Assembly: GCF_023715685.1 (NCBI RefSeq)
Contig: NZ_JAMBOQ010000002.1
Coordinates: 620,001 to 684,000 of the forward strand
From: Priestia aryabhattai
GTDB lineage: Bacteria; Bacillota; Bacilli; Bacillales; Bacillaceae_H
Reading direction: 5' to 3'
Length of the DNA stretch: 64,000 nucleotides
Below are positions 26,575 to 34,018 of the stretch, piece after piece. How positions within the stretch are numbered: the first letter of the stretch is position 1; every line of letters begins with the position of its first letter. The notes beneath the pieces are model-generated. The model was not told the origin of the DNA. It saw only the letters and a list, made by a program, of their open reading frames with translations, and ran no database searches. Both the position numbers and the translations under genes were made by a program.

Positions 26575-27756
26575 ATGAAATATTTAATTGGCATCTTAGG
26601 GTTACTCGTTGTCTTTGGATTAGCGTATCTTGCAAGTAATAACCGTAAAGAAATCAAATATAAACCAATCGTCATTATGGTGGTTATTCAAGTTCTTTTA
26701 TCAGCTTTACTTCTAAATACAAAGTTTGGCTTGATTATTATTAATGCCATTGCCAGCGTCTTTGGAAAGCTGCTTTCATACGCAAATGAAGGAGTAGAGT
26801 TCGTATTTGGAGGCATAGCGAATAAAGGATCAATGCCGTTTTTCTTAAACGTACTGCTTCCAATCGTTTTTATCTCTGTCTTGATTGGGATTTTGCAGCA
26901 CTTTAAAATTCTTCCTTTCATTATGAAATGGATTGGTTTAGTTCTCAGCAAGATTAACGGAATGGGAAAATTAGAGTCTTATAATGCAGTAGCTTCTGCG
27001 ATTGTAGGTCAGTCAGAAGTATTTATTACCGTTAAAAAGCAATTAGACAAACTGCCGCCAAACCGTTTATATACGCTTTGTGCATCAGCTATGTCGACTG
27101 TTTCAATGTCAATTGTCGGTGCTTATATGACAATGATTGAACCAAAATATGTAGTAACAGCGATTGTGATTAACTTATTTGGTGGATTTATTATTTCTTC
27201 TATTATTAACCCTTACACAGTAAAGGATCAAGAAGATATTTTAGAAGTACAAACAGGGCATAAGCAAACGTTCTTCGAAATGCTTGGCGAATATATTATG
27301 GATGGATTTAAAGTAGCGATTATCGTCGGTGCGATGCTAATCGGTTTCGTTGCGCTGATGGCAGCGATTGATAACGTATTTGAAATGTTATTTGGTCTGT
27401 CATTTCAGCATCTGCTTGGCTATGTGTTTGCACCGTTTGCATTCATCATGGGTGTTCCTGCTTCAGAAGTTGTAGCAGCTGGTGGAATTATGGCGACAAA
27501 ACTTGTAACAAATGAATTTGTGGCAATGATGAGTCTTTCGGATATGGCCTCAACATTCAGCGCTAAAACACTTGGAATTGTATCTGTATTCTTAGTATCA
27601 TTTGCTAACTTCTCATCAATTGGAATCGTGTCAGGAGCTGTTAAAGGTCTAAGCGAAAAGCAAGGAAATACAGTAGCGCGCTTTGGTCTTCGTTTACTGT
27701 ACGGAGCTACGCTTGTAAGCGTACTGTCAGCGATTGTTGTCAGCTTCATTTTATAA
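26575..27756 (+). CDS. nupC: Pyrimidine nucleoside transporter NupC
   Basis: A 393-residue concentrative nucleoside transporter that imports pyrimidine nucleosides with protons. The start MKYLIGILGLLVVFGLAYLA and the core motifs VGQSEVFITVK, SMSTVSMSIVGAYM-like AMSTVSMSIVGAYMTMI, GVPASEVVAAGGIMATKLV and FANFSSIGIVSGAVKGL are those of the CNT family. The ATG at 26575 is preferred over an upstream GTG because GTGGAGG lies five bases before it. Last gene of the operon; terminator at 27776. Confidence 0.95.
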   Translation: MKYLIGILGLLVVFGLAYLASNNRKEIKYKPIVIMVVIQVLLSALLLNTKFGLIIINAIASVFGKLLSYANEGVEFVFGGIANKGSMPFFLNVLLPIVFISVLIGILQHFKILPFIMKWIGLVLSKINGMGKLESYNAVASAIVGQSEVFITVKKQLDKLPPNRLYTLCASAMSTVSMSIVGAYMTMIEPKYVVTAIVINLFGGFIISSIINPYTVKDQEDILEVQTGHKQTFFEMLGEYIMDGFKVAIIVGAMLIGFVALMAAIDNVFEMLFGLSFQHLLGYVFAPFAFIMGVPASEVVAAGGIMATKLVTNEFVAMMSLSDMASTFSAKTLGIVSVFLVSFANFSSIGIVSGAVKGLSEKQGNTVARFGLRLLYGATLVSVLSAIVVSFIL

Positions 27757-27775
27757 GTGTAATAGAAACAGAAAG

Positions 27776-27817
27776 AAAAGCAGTTTCCTTTTCAAAAGGA
27801 ATTGCTTTTTCTTTTTT
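27776..27817 (+). terminator. Intrinsic terminator of the nucleoside operon
   Basis: AAAAGCA-TTTCCTT and AAAGGAA-TGCTTTTT arms close on a short loop, followed by CTTTTTT. Confidence 0.8.
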
Positions 27818-27904
27818 ACATCTAAACAGGAACTCCGCACATCCTAAAGAAAAACATAGACACAGAGGAGGACAAGAAAAGCTGGGGGCTTTTCTTACTG
27901 AAAA

Positions 27905-28519
27905 ATGGATCAAATTGGACTATTGCTGTCAGGTGCAGCTTTATTTTTAAACGGGCTGATGCTGCTTGGAAAAGCAGATGAAAAAAATGTAGGCGTATTT
28001 AACTTATTTGTTGGAGCTTTTCAAGTCATCGCCCCGTTTTATTTAATTATTACGTCAGATCAAAGCAACTGGATTTTGTATGAAAGAACGGCGATTTTTT
28101 TATTTGGCCTTACGTATTTATATGTAGGCGTGACGGTATTAAAAGGAATGCAGGGAACAGGGCTTGGCTATTACTCGCTTTGGGTATCCATTATCGCTTT
28201 AGTGTACGTTACGGTTTCTCTTGTTCATTATCACGACGTAGTTAACGCCATTACATGGATTCTTTGGTCATTTTTATGGTTTTTATTCTATGTGCTGAAT
28301 ACGAGCAAAAGAGATGTATCTGCATATGTGGGGAAAGTCGCGATTATACAGTCGTGGGTGACGTTAACGATTCCAGCACTGTTTTCACTAACAGGCGTAT
28401 GGGGAAACAAAGATATGTACAATATGTGGGGAATCGTGCTGGTGGCTTCCATCATTTATTTTGTGTATCTAGGATACCGACTATTATTTTCTCAGCAGCA
28501 AAAAATAATTTTAAAATAA
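27905..28519 (+). CDS. AmiS/UreI-family channel protein
   Basis: A 204-residue protein with six or seven transmembrane segments. The start MDQIGLLLSGAALFLNGLML and the internal VGVFNLFVGAFQV and TYLYVGVT segments are family signatures. UreI and AmiS are channels for urea and short amides. No urease or amidase gene is close, so the substrate in this organism is open. There is no clear ribosome binding site directly before the ATG; GGGGG eleven bases upstream may serve. Confidence 0.85.
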   Translation: MDQIGLLLSGAALFLNGLMLLGKADEKNVGVFNLFVGAFQVIAPFYLIITSDQSNWILYERTAIFLFGLTYLYVGVTVLKGMQGTGLGYYSLWVSIIALVYVTVSLVHYHDVVNAITWILWSFLWFLFYVLNTSKRDVSAYVGKVAIIQSWVTLTIPALFSLTGVWGNKDMYNMWGIVLVASIIYFVYLGYRLLFSQQQKIILK

Positions 28520-28564
28520 AATATTTACAATAAATAGATAATAATGGTAAGGTATTAGAAATAA

Positions 28565-28836
28565 AATGCCGTGAAGAGAAAAGTAGGTAGCGTGTATTCT
28601 TAGCAGAGAGCTCCGGAAGCTGAAAAGGAGCAAGAAGAACGCTAGTGAAGCAAGCCTCTGAGTAGCGCATTGGATCTAACGTGATAGTGCGACGGTTGCT
28701 TCCGTTACAGAGCTAGAGTATAAGCGAAAGCCGTACTCGATAAGGTTTATATGGCGACATATGAACAAACTAGGGTGGCACCGCGATTAATAATCTCGCC
28801 CCTAAGACACATGTCTTGGGGGTGGGATTTTTTTAT
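28565..28836 (+). ncRNA. T-box leader (tRNA-sensing riboswitch)
   Basis: The invariant antiterminator sequence AGGGTGGCACCGCG is at 28772-28785 and is followed by a long terminator hairpin (CGCCCCTAAGACA/TGTCTTGGGGGTGGG) with seven Ts ending near 28834. Stem I is recognisable: AGCG/CGCT helix, the distal AGAGAGCTCC/GGAGC element at 28605-28632, a loop-E AGTA on the 5' side and GTGAA on the 3' side. Placing the specifier one base after GAA, as in the glyQS and thrS leaders, gives CAA (28651-28653, Gln); AGC (28649-28651, Ser) and GCA (Ala) are the other registers. The base that contacts tRNA position 73 is C (28779), which fits G73 of tRNA-Gln or tRNA-Ser but not A73 of tRNA-Ala. Confidence 0.95.
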
Positions 28837-28873
28837 TGACTACAATCAATAATGGAGCGGAGGCCTTTCTTTT

Positions 28874-30103
28874 ATGAAAAATAAACTGCTGTCTTGGAAA
28901 TACCCGTTTTTATTACTGTTTGGAATTGGCACTAGCAATATCGGTGACTGGATTTATTTAATTGCTTTAAATTTACTGATGCTTGATATGACGAATTCAC
29001 CGCTTGCGGTCTCAGGGCTATACATCATAAAACCGCTTGCTGCGCTATGTACAAATATATGGTCTGGAAGCTTAATTGACCGCATGAACAAACGCAAGCT
29101 TATGATGTTTCTAGATTGGATGCGCGCCGGGATTATTGCTTGCCTTCCGTTTTTCTCGTCCATCTTTATCATTTATGCGCTGGTGTTTATCATCAGTATG
29201 GCAAGTTCGATCTTTCGTCCGGCATCGATCGTATATATCACAAAGCTTATTCCAAATGAAAAACGAAAGAGATTTAATTCACTGCGCAGTTTGATTGACT
29301 CAGGGGGATTTCTTCTTGGGCCAGCCGCAGCAGGTGCGCTATTTATGATTGGAACGCCTGCGTTTGCCATTTATGCTAATGCTGCAGCGCTGGTGTTGTC
29401 AGGCGTGGTTACTTTGTTTATGCCAAATTTGGATATAAAAACAGAAGGTAAAGGAAACAAACTGTCTTTAAACACCATTCAAGAAGACTGGAAAGAGGTG
29501 TTTCGCTTTAGTAAAACGAACGGATATATTATGACGATTTATGTGTTATTCAGCTTCTTAATGGTCATGGCCACGGCAATTGATTCACTTGAAGTTTCGT
29601 TTGCAACAAACGTAATTAAGTTGTCTGAAAGCGAGTACGGATTTTTAGTAAGCGTAGCAGGCGCTGGCATTATGATTGGAGCAGTTATTAATACACTATT
29701 CGCTAAGAAGCTGTCGACGAACTTTCTAATAGGCACCGGCAGTGTAGGAGTGTCGCTTGGCTATTTGCTGTATGCTTGTTCGTCTTCTTTTGAAACCATC
29801 AGCGCAGGATTTTTTAGCTTATCATTTGCGTTAGCTTTTGCAAGTGCTGGTTTTCAAACCTTTTATCAAAACAGCATTCCCGTTGATATGATGGGTCGAG
29901 TAGGAAGTATATATGGACTGCTTGAGTCACTGCTGATCATTATTATGACATTTCTATGTGGAATGGCTGCGCACATTTTTTCGATTCAAGGAGCTGTAAT
30001 TGGTGGAAGCCTGATGATGCTTTTAAGTACGGTTGTGTTGTTTTTATGTACGTTAAAGCCGGCATTTTATAAAGTGAATTTGGTCAAAAAACAAAGGATT
30101 TAA
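28874..30103 (+). CDS. MFS transporter under T-box control
   Basis: A 409-residue major facilitator protein with twelve hydrophobic segments. The start NKLLSWKYPFLLLFGIGTSN, the loop 2-3 motif SGSLIDRMNKRKLM (about residues 73-86) and FFSLSFALAFASAGFQTFYQ resemble the MefA/MFS_3 exporter group rather than amino-acid importers. Its leader is a T-box, so transcription should rise when one tRNA is uncharged. That ties the protein to an amino acid (uptake or export) or to defence against a synthetase inhibitor. GGAGCGGAGG lies before the ATG. Confidence 0.85.
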   Translation: MKNKLLSWKYPFLLLFGIGTSNIGDWIYLIALNLLMLDMTNSPLAVSGLYIIKPLAALCTNIWSGSLIDRMNKRKLMMFLDWMRAGIIACLPFFSSIFIIYALVFIISMASSIFRPASIVYITKLIPNEKRKRFNSLRSLIDSGGFLLGPAAAGALFMIGTPAFAIYANAAALVLSGVVTLFMPNLDIKTEGKGNKLSLNTIQEDWKEVFRFSKTNGYIMTIYVLFSFLMVMATAIDSLEVSFATNVIKLSESEYGFLVSVAGAGIMIGAVINTLFAKKLSTNFLIGTGSVGVSLGYLLYACSSSFETISAGFFSLSFALAFASAGFQTFYQNSIPVDMMGRVGSIYGLLESLLIIIMTFLCGMAAHIFSIQGAVIGGSLMMLLSTVVLFLCTLKPAFYKVNLVKKQRI

Positions 30104-30150
30104 CGTATGGATATTAGTGGAAAAATAAACGGAGAAGCCGATAAAAAGAA

Positions 30151-30288
30151 ATGAATACAGGAAGAAGCGGCTGGTGGTATTTAGTTAACTTAGTTCCATT
30201 TATTGGAAGCGTTTGGCTTCTCATTTTACTTTGTCAAAGAAGCGAGGTAACAGCCAATATTTACGATACAGACACGCAGGCGTCTTAA
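30151..30288 (+). pseudogene. DUF805 C-terminal fragment
   Basis: MNTGRSGWWYLVNLVPFIGS and the following WLLILLCQRS match the end of the intact DUF805 protein at 36641 (DTGKSGWWQLITLIPLIGSI). The amino-terminal two thirds are absent, a stop codon lies just upstream in frame, and there is no ribosome binding site. A decayed remnant. Confidence 0.65.
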
Positions 30289-30347
30289 ACGTAGTATTTT
30301 TTTAGTTTAAAAAGTTAGTAAACTAACTATACAAATCGTTTTTAATT

Positions 30348-30705
30348 AAAAAGAGGCTGGGACAAAAGTATTTTAGGGGAAGGAAAATCCGAACGATGAA
30401 TGGAGATTCTTGATTGAGAATCAACCTCGTTCGGATTTTTTTATGGTGATGGTGAACGTAGGTTTCATGTATGTAGTTGCTTCTAGCTGTTGATTGGAGG
30501 GCAAGGCGAAGACTCCTGCGGGAAAAGTGGAATAGGTGAGACCCCGCAGGAGCGTAAGCGACGAGGAGGCTCATCGGCCGCCCGCGGAAAGCGAAGTCTT
30601 GCACGGAAATCAACAGCGGTGTAAAAAGTGATCCATACTAGCTCATTTACCCAATTTGTTCGTCTTTAGATTGGATTGATTTAATTATGTCTCAATCTCT
30701 TTTTT
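30348..30705. repeat. Bacillaceae intergenic repeat (bcr/MITE-like), about 350 bases
   Basis: The ends are imperfect inverted copies (AAAAAGAGGCTGGGACAAAA at left; AAAAAAGAGATTGAGACATAA read from the right). Inside are a long hairpin (AAAATCCGAACGA to TCGTTCGGATTTTTT, 30384-30441) and a GC-rich module whose CTCCTGCGGG and CCCGCAGGAG arms enclose AAAAGTGGAATAGGTGAGA and which continues to GCGAAGTCTTGCACGG. I know this GC-rich module as a widely scattered intergenic sequence in Bacillus and relatives. It has no coding capacity on either strand. Its right end overlaps the 3' end of the LLM gene. Confidence 0.75.
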
Positions 30706-31741
30706 CACTTTTCCATACGCTGCTGGGAATTTCTTTTTGAAGAACAGGTGTAATATCACTTGCAAAGCGCTCTAGCTGTTCGCGCTGTTCTGCTTCGCTT
30801 AAACCATCTACGCTGATGCTCAGCACTTCGTTTCCATAAGCGCGATGATAGTCTATTATTTTTTCAATGATTTGCTCCGGGCTTCCTACTAAAGCAGGAC
30901 CATGTTGAACGATATCTTCGAGTGACGTGAACGGTGATTGATTATGTTTGGCTGCTTCTGTATTGCTAAAGGCGTTATAGTACGGGCGATAGCGGCGAAT
31001 CGCTTCTTCCGTTGTATCAGAAATATATAGGCTGCTCGCCCCCGAACCGACGATGGCCTTGCTTGGGTCATGACCATAATAAGCGAAACGTTCGCGGTAA
31101 TGCTCAATCAGCGCTTTATATTTAGCCTGAGGGTGAAAGGAATTGGATGAAAATAGCGGTTCTCCGTATTTAGCCGCAAGTTCTGTAGACAGCGGACTTG
31201 ACGCGCTTCCATGCCAAACGGGAATAGAAGGTTGAAACGGGCGAGGCTGAGTTGTAACGTTTGTTAAAGGCGGACGATAACGGCCGCTCCACGTGACATT
31301 TTCTTCTGTCCAAAGCTGTTTCAAAAGAGCATATCTTTCAGCAAGAGACTCCCATTGCTCTTCTTCCGTAATGCCAAAAAGCGGATAATGACGCGGGTCA
31401 TTGCCTTTTCCAATAATCAGTTCAAGGCGTCCACCCGATAGATGATCAAGCGTTGCATAATCTTCAGCTACTCGTACAGGATCTAAAATACTTAGAACGG
31501 TAACGGTAGTAAGGAGACGAATACGAGACGTTTTAGCAGCAATTGCACTTAAAACAACGGGAGGAGAAGAAGACAAAAAAGGAGCTCCATGTCTTTCGCC
31601 GACTCCGTAAGTGTCAAAACCTAATTTTTCTGCCAGCACTGCTTGATTTAACACATGCTGAAACTTTTCTTGAGCAGTCAATGCTTCTCCAGTAACCGGG
31701 TTCGGGATGTTTTGAATAAGGCTAAATAAAGCAAATTTCAT
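30692..31741 (-). CDS. Luciferase-like (LLM class) flavin-dependent monooxygenase
   Basis: A 349-residue TIM-barrel oxidoreductase using reduced FMN. The ATG at 31741 (MKFALFSLIQNIPNP) has a perfect GGAGG six bases upstream. Family segments are GFDTYGVGERHG (about residues 43-54), RIRLLTTVTVLSILDPVRVAEDYA (from about 80), GRLELIIGKGN and GSPEQIIEKIIDYH near the end. Such enzymes oxidise aldehydes, sulfonates or thioethers. Transcription starts from the divergent promoter region and passes a leader terminator (31777-31819), so expression is probably attenuated. The last codons lie in the right end of a repeat element. Confidence 0.88.
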   Translation of the reverse strand: MKFALFSLIQNIPNPVTGEALTAQEKFQHVLNQAVLAEKLGFDTYGVGERHGAPFLSSSPPVVLSAIAAKTSRIRLLTTVTVLSILDPVRVAEDYATLDHLSGGRLELIIGKGNDPRHYPLFGITEEEQWESLAERYALLKQLWTEENVTWSGRYRPPLTNVTTQPRPFQPSIPVWHGSASSPLSTELAAKYGEPLFSSNSFHPQAKYKALIEHYRERFAYYGHDPSKAIVGSGASSLYISDTTEEAIRRYRPYYNAFSNTEAAKHNQSPFTSLEDIVQHGPALVGSPEQIIEKIIDYHRAYGNEVLSISVDGLSEAEQREQLERFASDITPVLQKEIPSSVWKSEKRD

Positions 31742-31776
31742 ACGTTTTACCTCCAAAAGATAAAATGGTGGACGAC

Positions 31777-31832
31777 AATAAAAAAAGCAAACGTACACTC
31801 GTTATCGTGTCCATTTGCCTCCAGTTGACTGG
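31777..31832 (-). promoter_or_regulatory. Leader hairpin plus terminator before the LLM gene
   Basis: On the minus strand CCAG-TCAA-CTGG (31821-31832) is followed by AGGC and then GCAAATGGACAC paired with GTGTACGTTTGC and a run of seven Ts (ending at 31777). It lies between the promoter and the start codon, so it can only be a leader attenuator. Confidence 0.65.
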
Positions 31833-31864
31833 TAGATATGTAGTTCCATTGTTTTATTAGTTGT

Positions 31865-31893
31865 ATCTTAAGCGGTAGACACCGAGCTGTCAA
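31865..31893 (-). promoter_or_regulatory. Sigma-A promoter of the LLM gene
   Basis: Read on the minus strand: TTGACA (31893-31888), seventeen-base spacer, TAAGAT (31870-31865). Confidence 0.7.
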
Positions 31894-31915
31894 GATAATC
31901 TTTTTTAAAACCTAC

Positions 31916-31944
31916 TTGATTTATCGGTTAACTAGTATTATGAT
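31916..31944 (+). promoter_or_regulatory. Sigma-A promoter of the amino-acid binding protein gene
   Basis: TTGATT (31916-31921), seventeen-base spacer, TATGAT (31939-31944). Its -35 is 22 bases from the -35 of the divergent LLM promoter. Confidence 0.7.
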
Positions 31945-31953
31945 GTGAATAAT

Positions 31954-32027
31954 CTTACACGAAGTAAGCCCACTGGTTAACCAGAGGCTCTTGATGAAGC
32001 ATACGCTTTATCAAGAGCCTCTTTTTA
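31954..32027 (+). promoter_or_regulatory. Leader hairpins plus terminator before the binding protein gene
   Basis: CTTAC-ACGAA-GTAAG (31954-31968), then CTGG-TTAA-CCAG (31973-31984), then a long terminator with arms AGAGGCTCTTGAT (31983-31995) and ATCAAGAGCCTCT (32010-32022) and a T-run. No gene on this strand lies upstream, so the terminator must act on this leader. Confidence 0.7.
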
Positions 32028-32058
32028 TTACAAACATATAGATTCAGGGGAGGAACGT

Positions 32059-32871
32059 ATGAAAGAATATTGGCTGTTTTTACTTTCGATTGTAGTAGCT
32101 ATGAGCGTGGCAGGCTGCGGAACAAACGCATCTTCAAGTGCAGGAGAAAAGAAAGAAAAAGACGTTCAAACGATTGTCGTTGGGACGGGTACTCAGTTTC
32201 CTAACATTTGCTTTATTGATGATAAAGGTAAACTGACTGGCTATGATGTAGAAGTAGTAAGAGCGATTGACAAAGAGTTAAAGAATTATAAATTTGAATT
32301 TAAAACGATGGAATTTTCAAACCTGCTTCTCAGCTTAGAAAGTAATAAAATTGATATGATTGCTCATAACATGGCTCAGAACGCTGAACGAAAGAAAAAA
32401 TTTTTATTTAATGATGAAACATATAATTATTCTCCGCTTTATGTAACGGTTCCTAAAAATCGAAATGATATTCATTTATTAAAAGATTTAGAAGGTAAAA
32501 AAATGATTGTAGGAGCTACAAGCAATGCGGCTGTATATCTAGACAAATACAATCAAAAACACGGCAATAAAATCGATGTAGTTTACGCCGGTCAAGGTGC
32601 GGATGATGCTACAACTCAATTAAAAACAGGCCGAGCAGATGCTACCCTTGCAACACCATTTTCCATCGACTTTAGCAATCAAGCACTGAAATTTCAGCAA
32701 AAAACGGTTGGAGATATTGTGATTAATTCCAAAGTGTATTTTATGTTTAACAAAAAAGACGAAAAGTTAAAGTCGGAAGTCGACCAAGCGATTAAAAAAC
32801 TAAAAAAAGACGGTACGTTAAAAAAACTCAGCACAAAATGGCTAGGAGAAGACTACACGGTGCAAAATTGA
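32059..32871 (+). CDS. Amino-acid (cystine-type) ABC transporter substrate-binding lipoprotein
   Basis: A 270-residue family 3 solute-binding protein. The lipobox is VAGC (Cys20 in the start MKEYWLFLLSIVVAMSVAGC). The mature part starts TIVVGTGTQFPNICFIDDKG, followed by LTGYDVEVVRAIDKEL, SLESNKIDMIAHNMAQNAER and GKKMIVGATSNAAVYLDKYN, which resemble TcyJ/TcyK/FliY cystine-binding proteins. No permease or ATPase gene is adjacent, so it must serve a transporter encoded elsewhere or act as a sensor. GGGGAGG precedes the ATG. The leader holds a terminator. Confidence 0.85.
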   Translation: MKEYWLFLLSIVVAMSVAGCGTNASSSAGEKKEKDVQTIVVGTGTQFPNICFIDDKGKLTGYDVEVVRAIDKELKNYKFEFKTMEFSNLLLSLESNKIDMIAHNMAQNAERKKKFLFNDETYNYSPLYVTVPKNRNDIHLLKDLEGKKMIVGATSNAAVYLDKYNQKHGNKIDVVYAGQGADDATTQLKTGRADATLATPFSIDFSNQALKFQQKTVGDIVINSKVYFMFNKKDEKLKSEVDQAIKKLKKDGTLKKLSTKWLGEDYTVQN

Positions 32872-32879
32872 CTATGGCT

Positions 32880-32912
32880 TAAAAAGCAGCTGCTTATACA
32901 GCTGCTTTTTTT
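32880..32912 (+). terminator. Intrinsic terminator
   Basis: AAAAAGCAGCTG and CAGCTGCTTTTTTT with a six-base loop. Confidence 0.9.
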
Positions 32913-33023
32913 GAATGATATAAATCCAAGAGATAGAAGAAACGATCTGCAAAGAAAACAAAAATTAGTGTATAGTAGAGCTATAAGTACTATAAAAGCA
33001 GGACCGCAGTAGGAGGCAATTCA

Positions 33024-33833
33024 TTGATTACGGATTTACAGCGCGGAGATTTCTTCCAAAAAGGACAACGTTATCGCAGAAAACAAATTCATAAGCTTTA
33101 TAAAGGACAAGAACAAAGCGAAATATCAACGCCAAAAGCGTCTCCATATATTTTTATTTTTACAAAAGAAAGCGGAAGTGAATACGGAACAGGACACGGA
33201 TGGAATAGAGATAAAACCTCTTTTTTCTATACTGGAGAAGGTCAAAGAGGATCCATGCAGCTCATTAAAGGCAATAAAGCGCTCCGTGAACATTTTCAGT
33301 CGGGAAAAGCCGTTTATTTGTTTCACTACGTGGAGCCTGGAGTAGTCGAGTTTATTGATGAAGTGACGTATATCAATCATCAATTAGAAATTATGTGGGA
33401 CTCAGATGGAGAGCTGCGTGAAGCGATTATTTTTGAACTTGAACGAAATCCTGTAATCGAGGAAAAAGCAGCAAAGCTGGATGTTTCAGCTTATTCAACT
33501 GAACAACTTCGTCATATAGCGTTAGGGAAAGAAAAAAAGACCAATGTTTATGAACAAACGGCAGCTCTTAAACAATATGTTCACAAACGCGCGGGAGGTA
33601 TCTGTGAAGCCTGCGGAGAAAGCGCGCCATTTATCGCAAAAGATGGAAGCTCCTTTTTGCAAATGTACTATCTCTCAAAGCTTTCAGAGGGAGGACTCGC
33701 TAAGCCAAAAGACGCTGCAGCTCTATGTCCAAACTGTCATAGTCGTCTACGTTACGGGAAAGATAGTGAAGTATATGAAGAAGAGCTCATCACTAAAATT
33801 AACAAAAAAGAAGCAGGAGAGAAAAATGAGTAG
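33024..33833 (+). CDS. McrA-like HNH-family protein with altered catalytic motif
   Basis: A 269-residue protein. The N-terminal half (GDFFQKGQRYRRKQIHKLYK, TGHGWNRDKTSFFYTGEGQR) resembles the modified-DNA or sulfur-recognition domains of type IV ScoMcrA-like restriction proteins. The C-terminal part is an HNH zinc-finger module with both cysteine pairs kept (CEACGES and LCPNCHSRL). The usual catalytic His-His of the motif is replaced by Tyr-Tyr (FLQMYYLSKLSEGG; codons TAC TAT, two C-to-T changes from CAC CAT). The protein may bind but not cut DNA. ATTG-adjacent GGAGG is the ribosome binding site, with TTG as start codon. Confidence 0.72.
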   Translation: MITDLQRGDFFQKGQRYRRKQIHKLYKGQEQSEISTPKASPYIFIFTKESGSEYGTGHGWNRDKTSFFYTGEGQRGSMQLIKGNKALREHFQSGKAVYLFHYVEPGVVEFIDEVTYINHQLEIMWDSDGELREAIIFELERNPVIEEKAAKLDVSAYSTEQLRHIALGKEKKTNVYEQTAALKQYVHKRAGGICEACGESAPFIAKDGSSFLQMYYLSKLSEGGLAKPKDAAALCPNCHSRLRYGKDSEVYEEELITKINKKEAGEKNE

Positions 33834-33853
33834 CATCATTTTTTCTTGTGTTA

Positions 33854-33900
33854 TAAAAAGTCGTCTCTAGGCAGTGCAGCTGCCGAGGCGGCTTTTTCGT
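33854..33900 (+). terminator. Intrinsic terminator
   Basis: AGTCGTCTC and GAGGCGGCT pair (two G-U pairs) around an inner GGCAG/CTGCC hairpin, then TTTTT. Confidence 0.75.
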
Positions 33901-34018
33901 GTTTAGAATGACTTCAAAAAAAAATAAAGACGATTAAGCGTATAAAAATAATAGAAAAACAGATAATGAAAAACTGAAGCTTTCGTTTAAAAAATAGTAA
34001 GAGCTGAGGTGATGTGCT

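Noticed and set aside
30323..30613. 96-codon minus-strand frame in the repeat
   Set aside because: The region is a structured intergenic repeat; the frame runs through its hairpins and has no ribosome binding site.
31954..32027. Guanidine-II (mini-ykkC) riboswitch, because of an ACGA loop
   Set aside because: Only one hairpin has an ACGA-type loop; the second ACGR hairpin and the expected spacing are missing.
31777..32027. S-box (SAM) riboswitch for the sulfur-related genes
   Set aside because: None of the conserved S-box core segments is present and the leaders are too short.
33825..33870. 14-codon frame after the HNH gene
   Set aside because: It overlaps the end of the HNH gene and the following terminator; no sign of coding.
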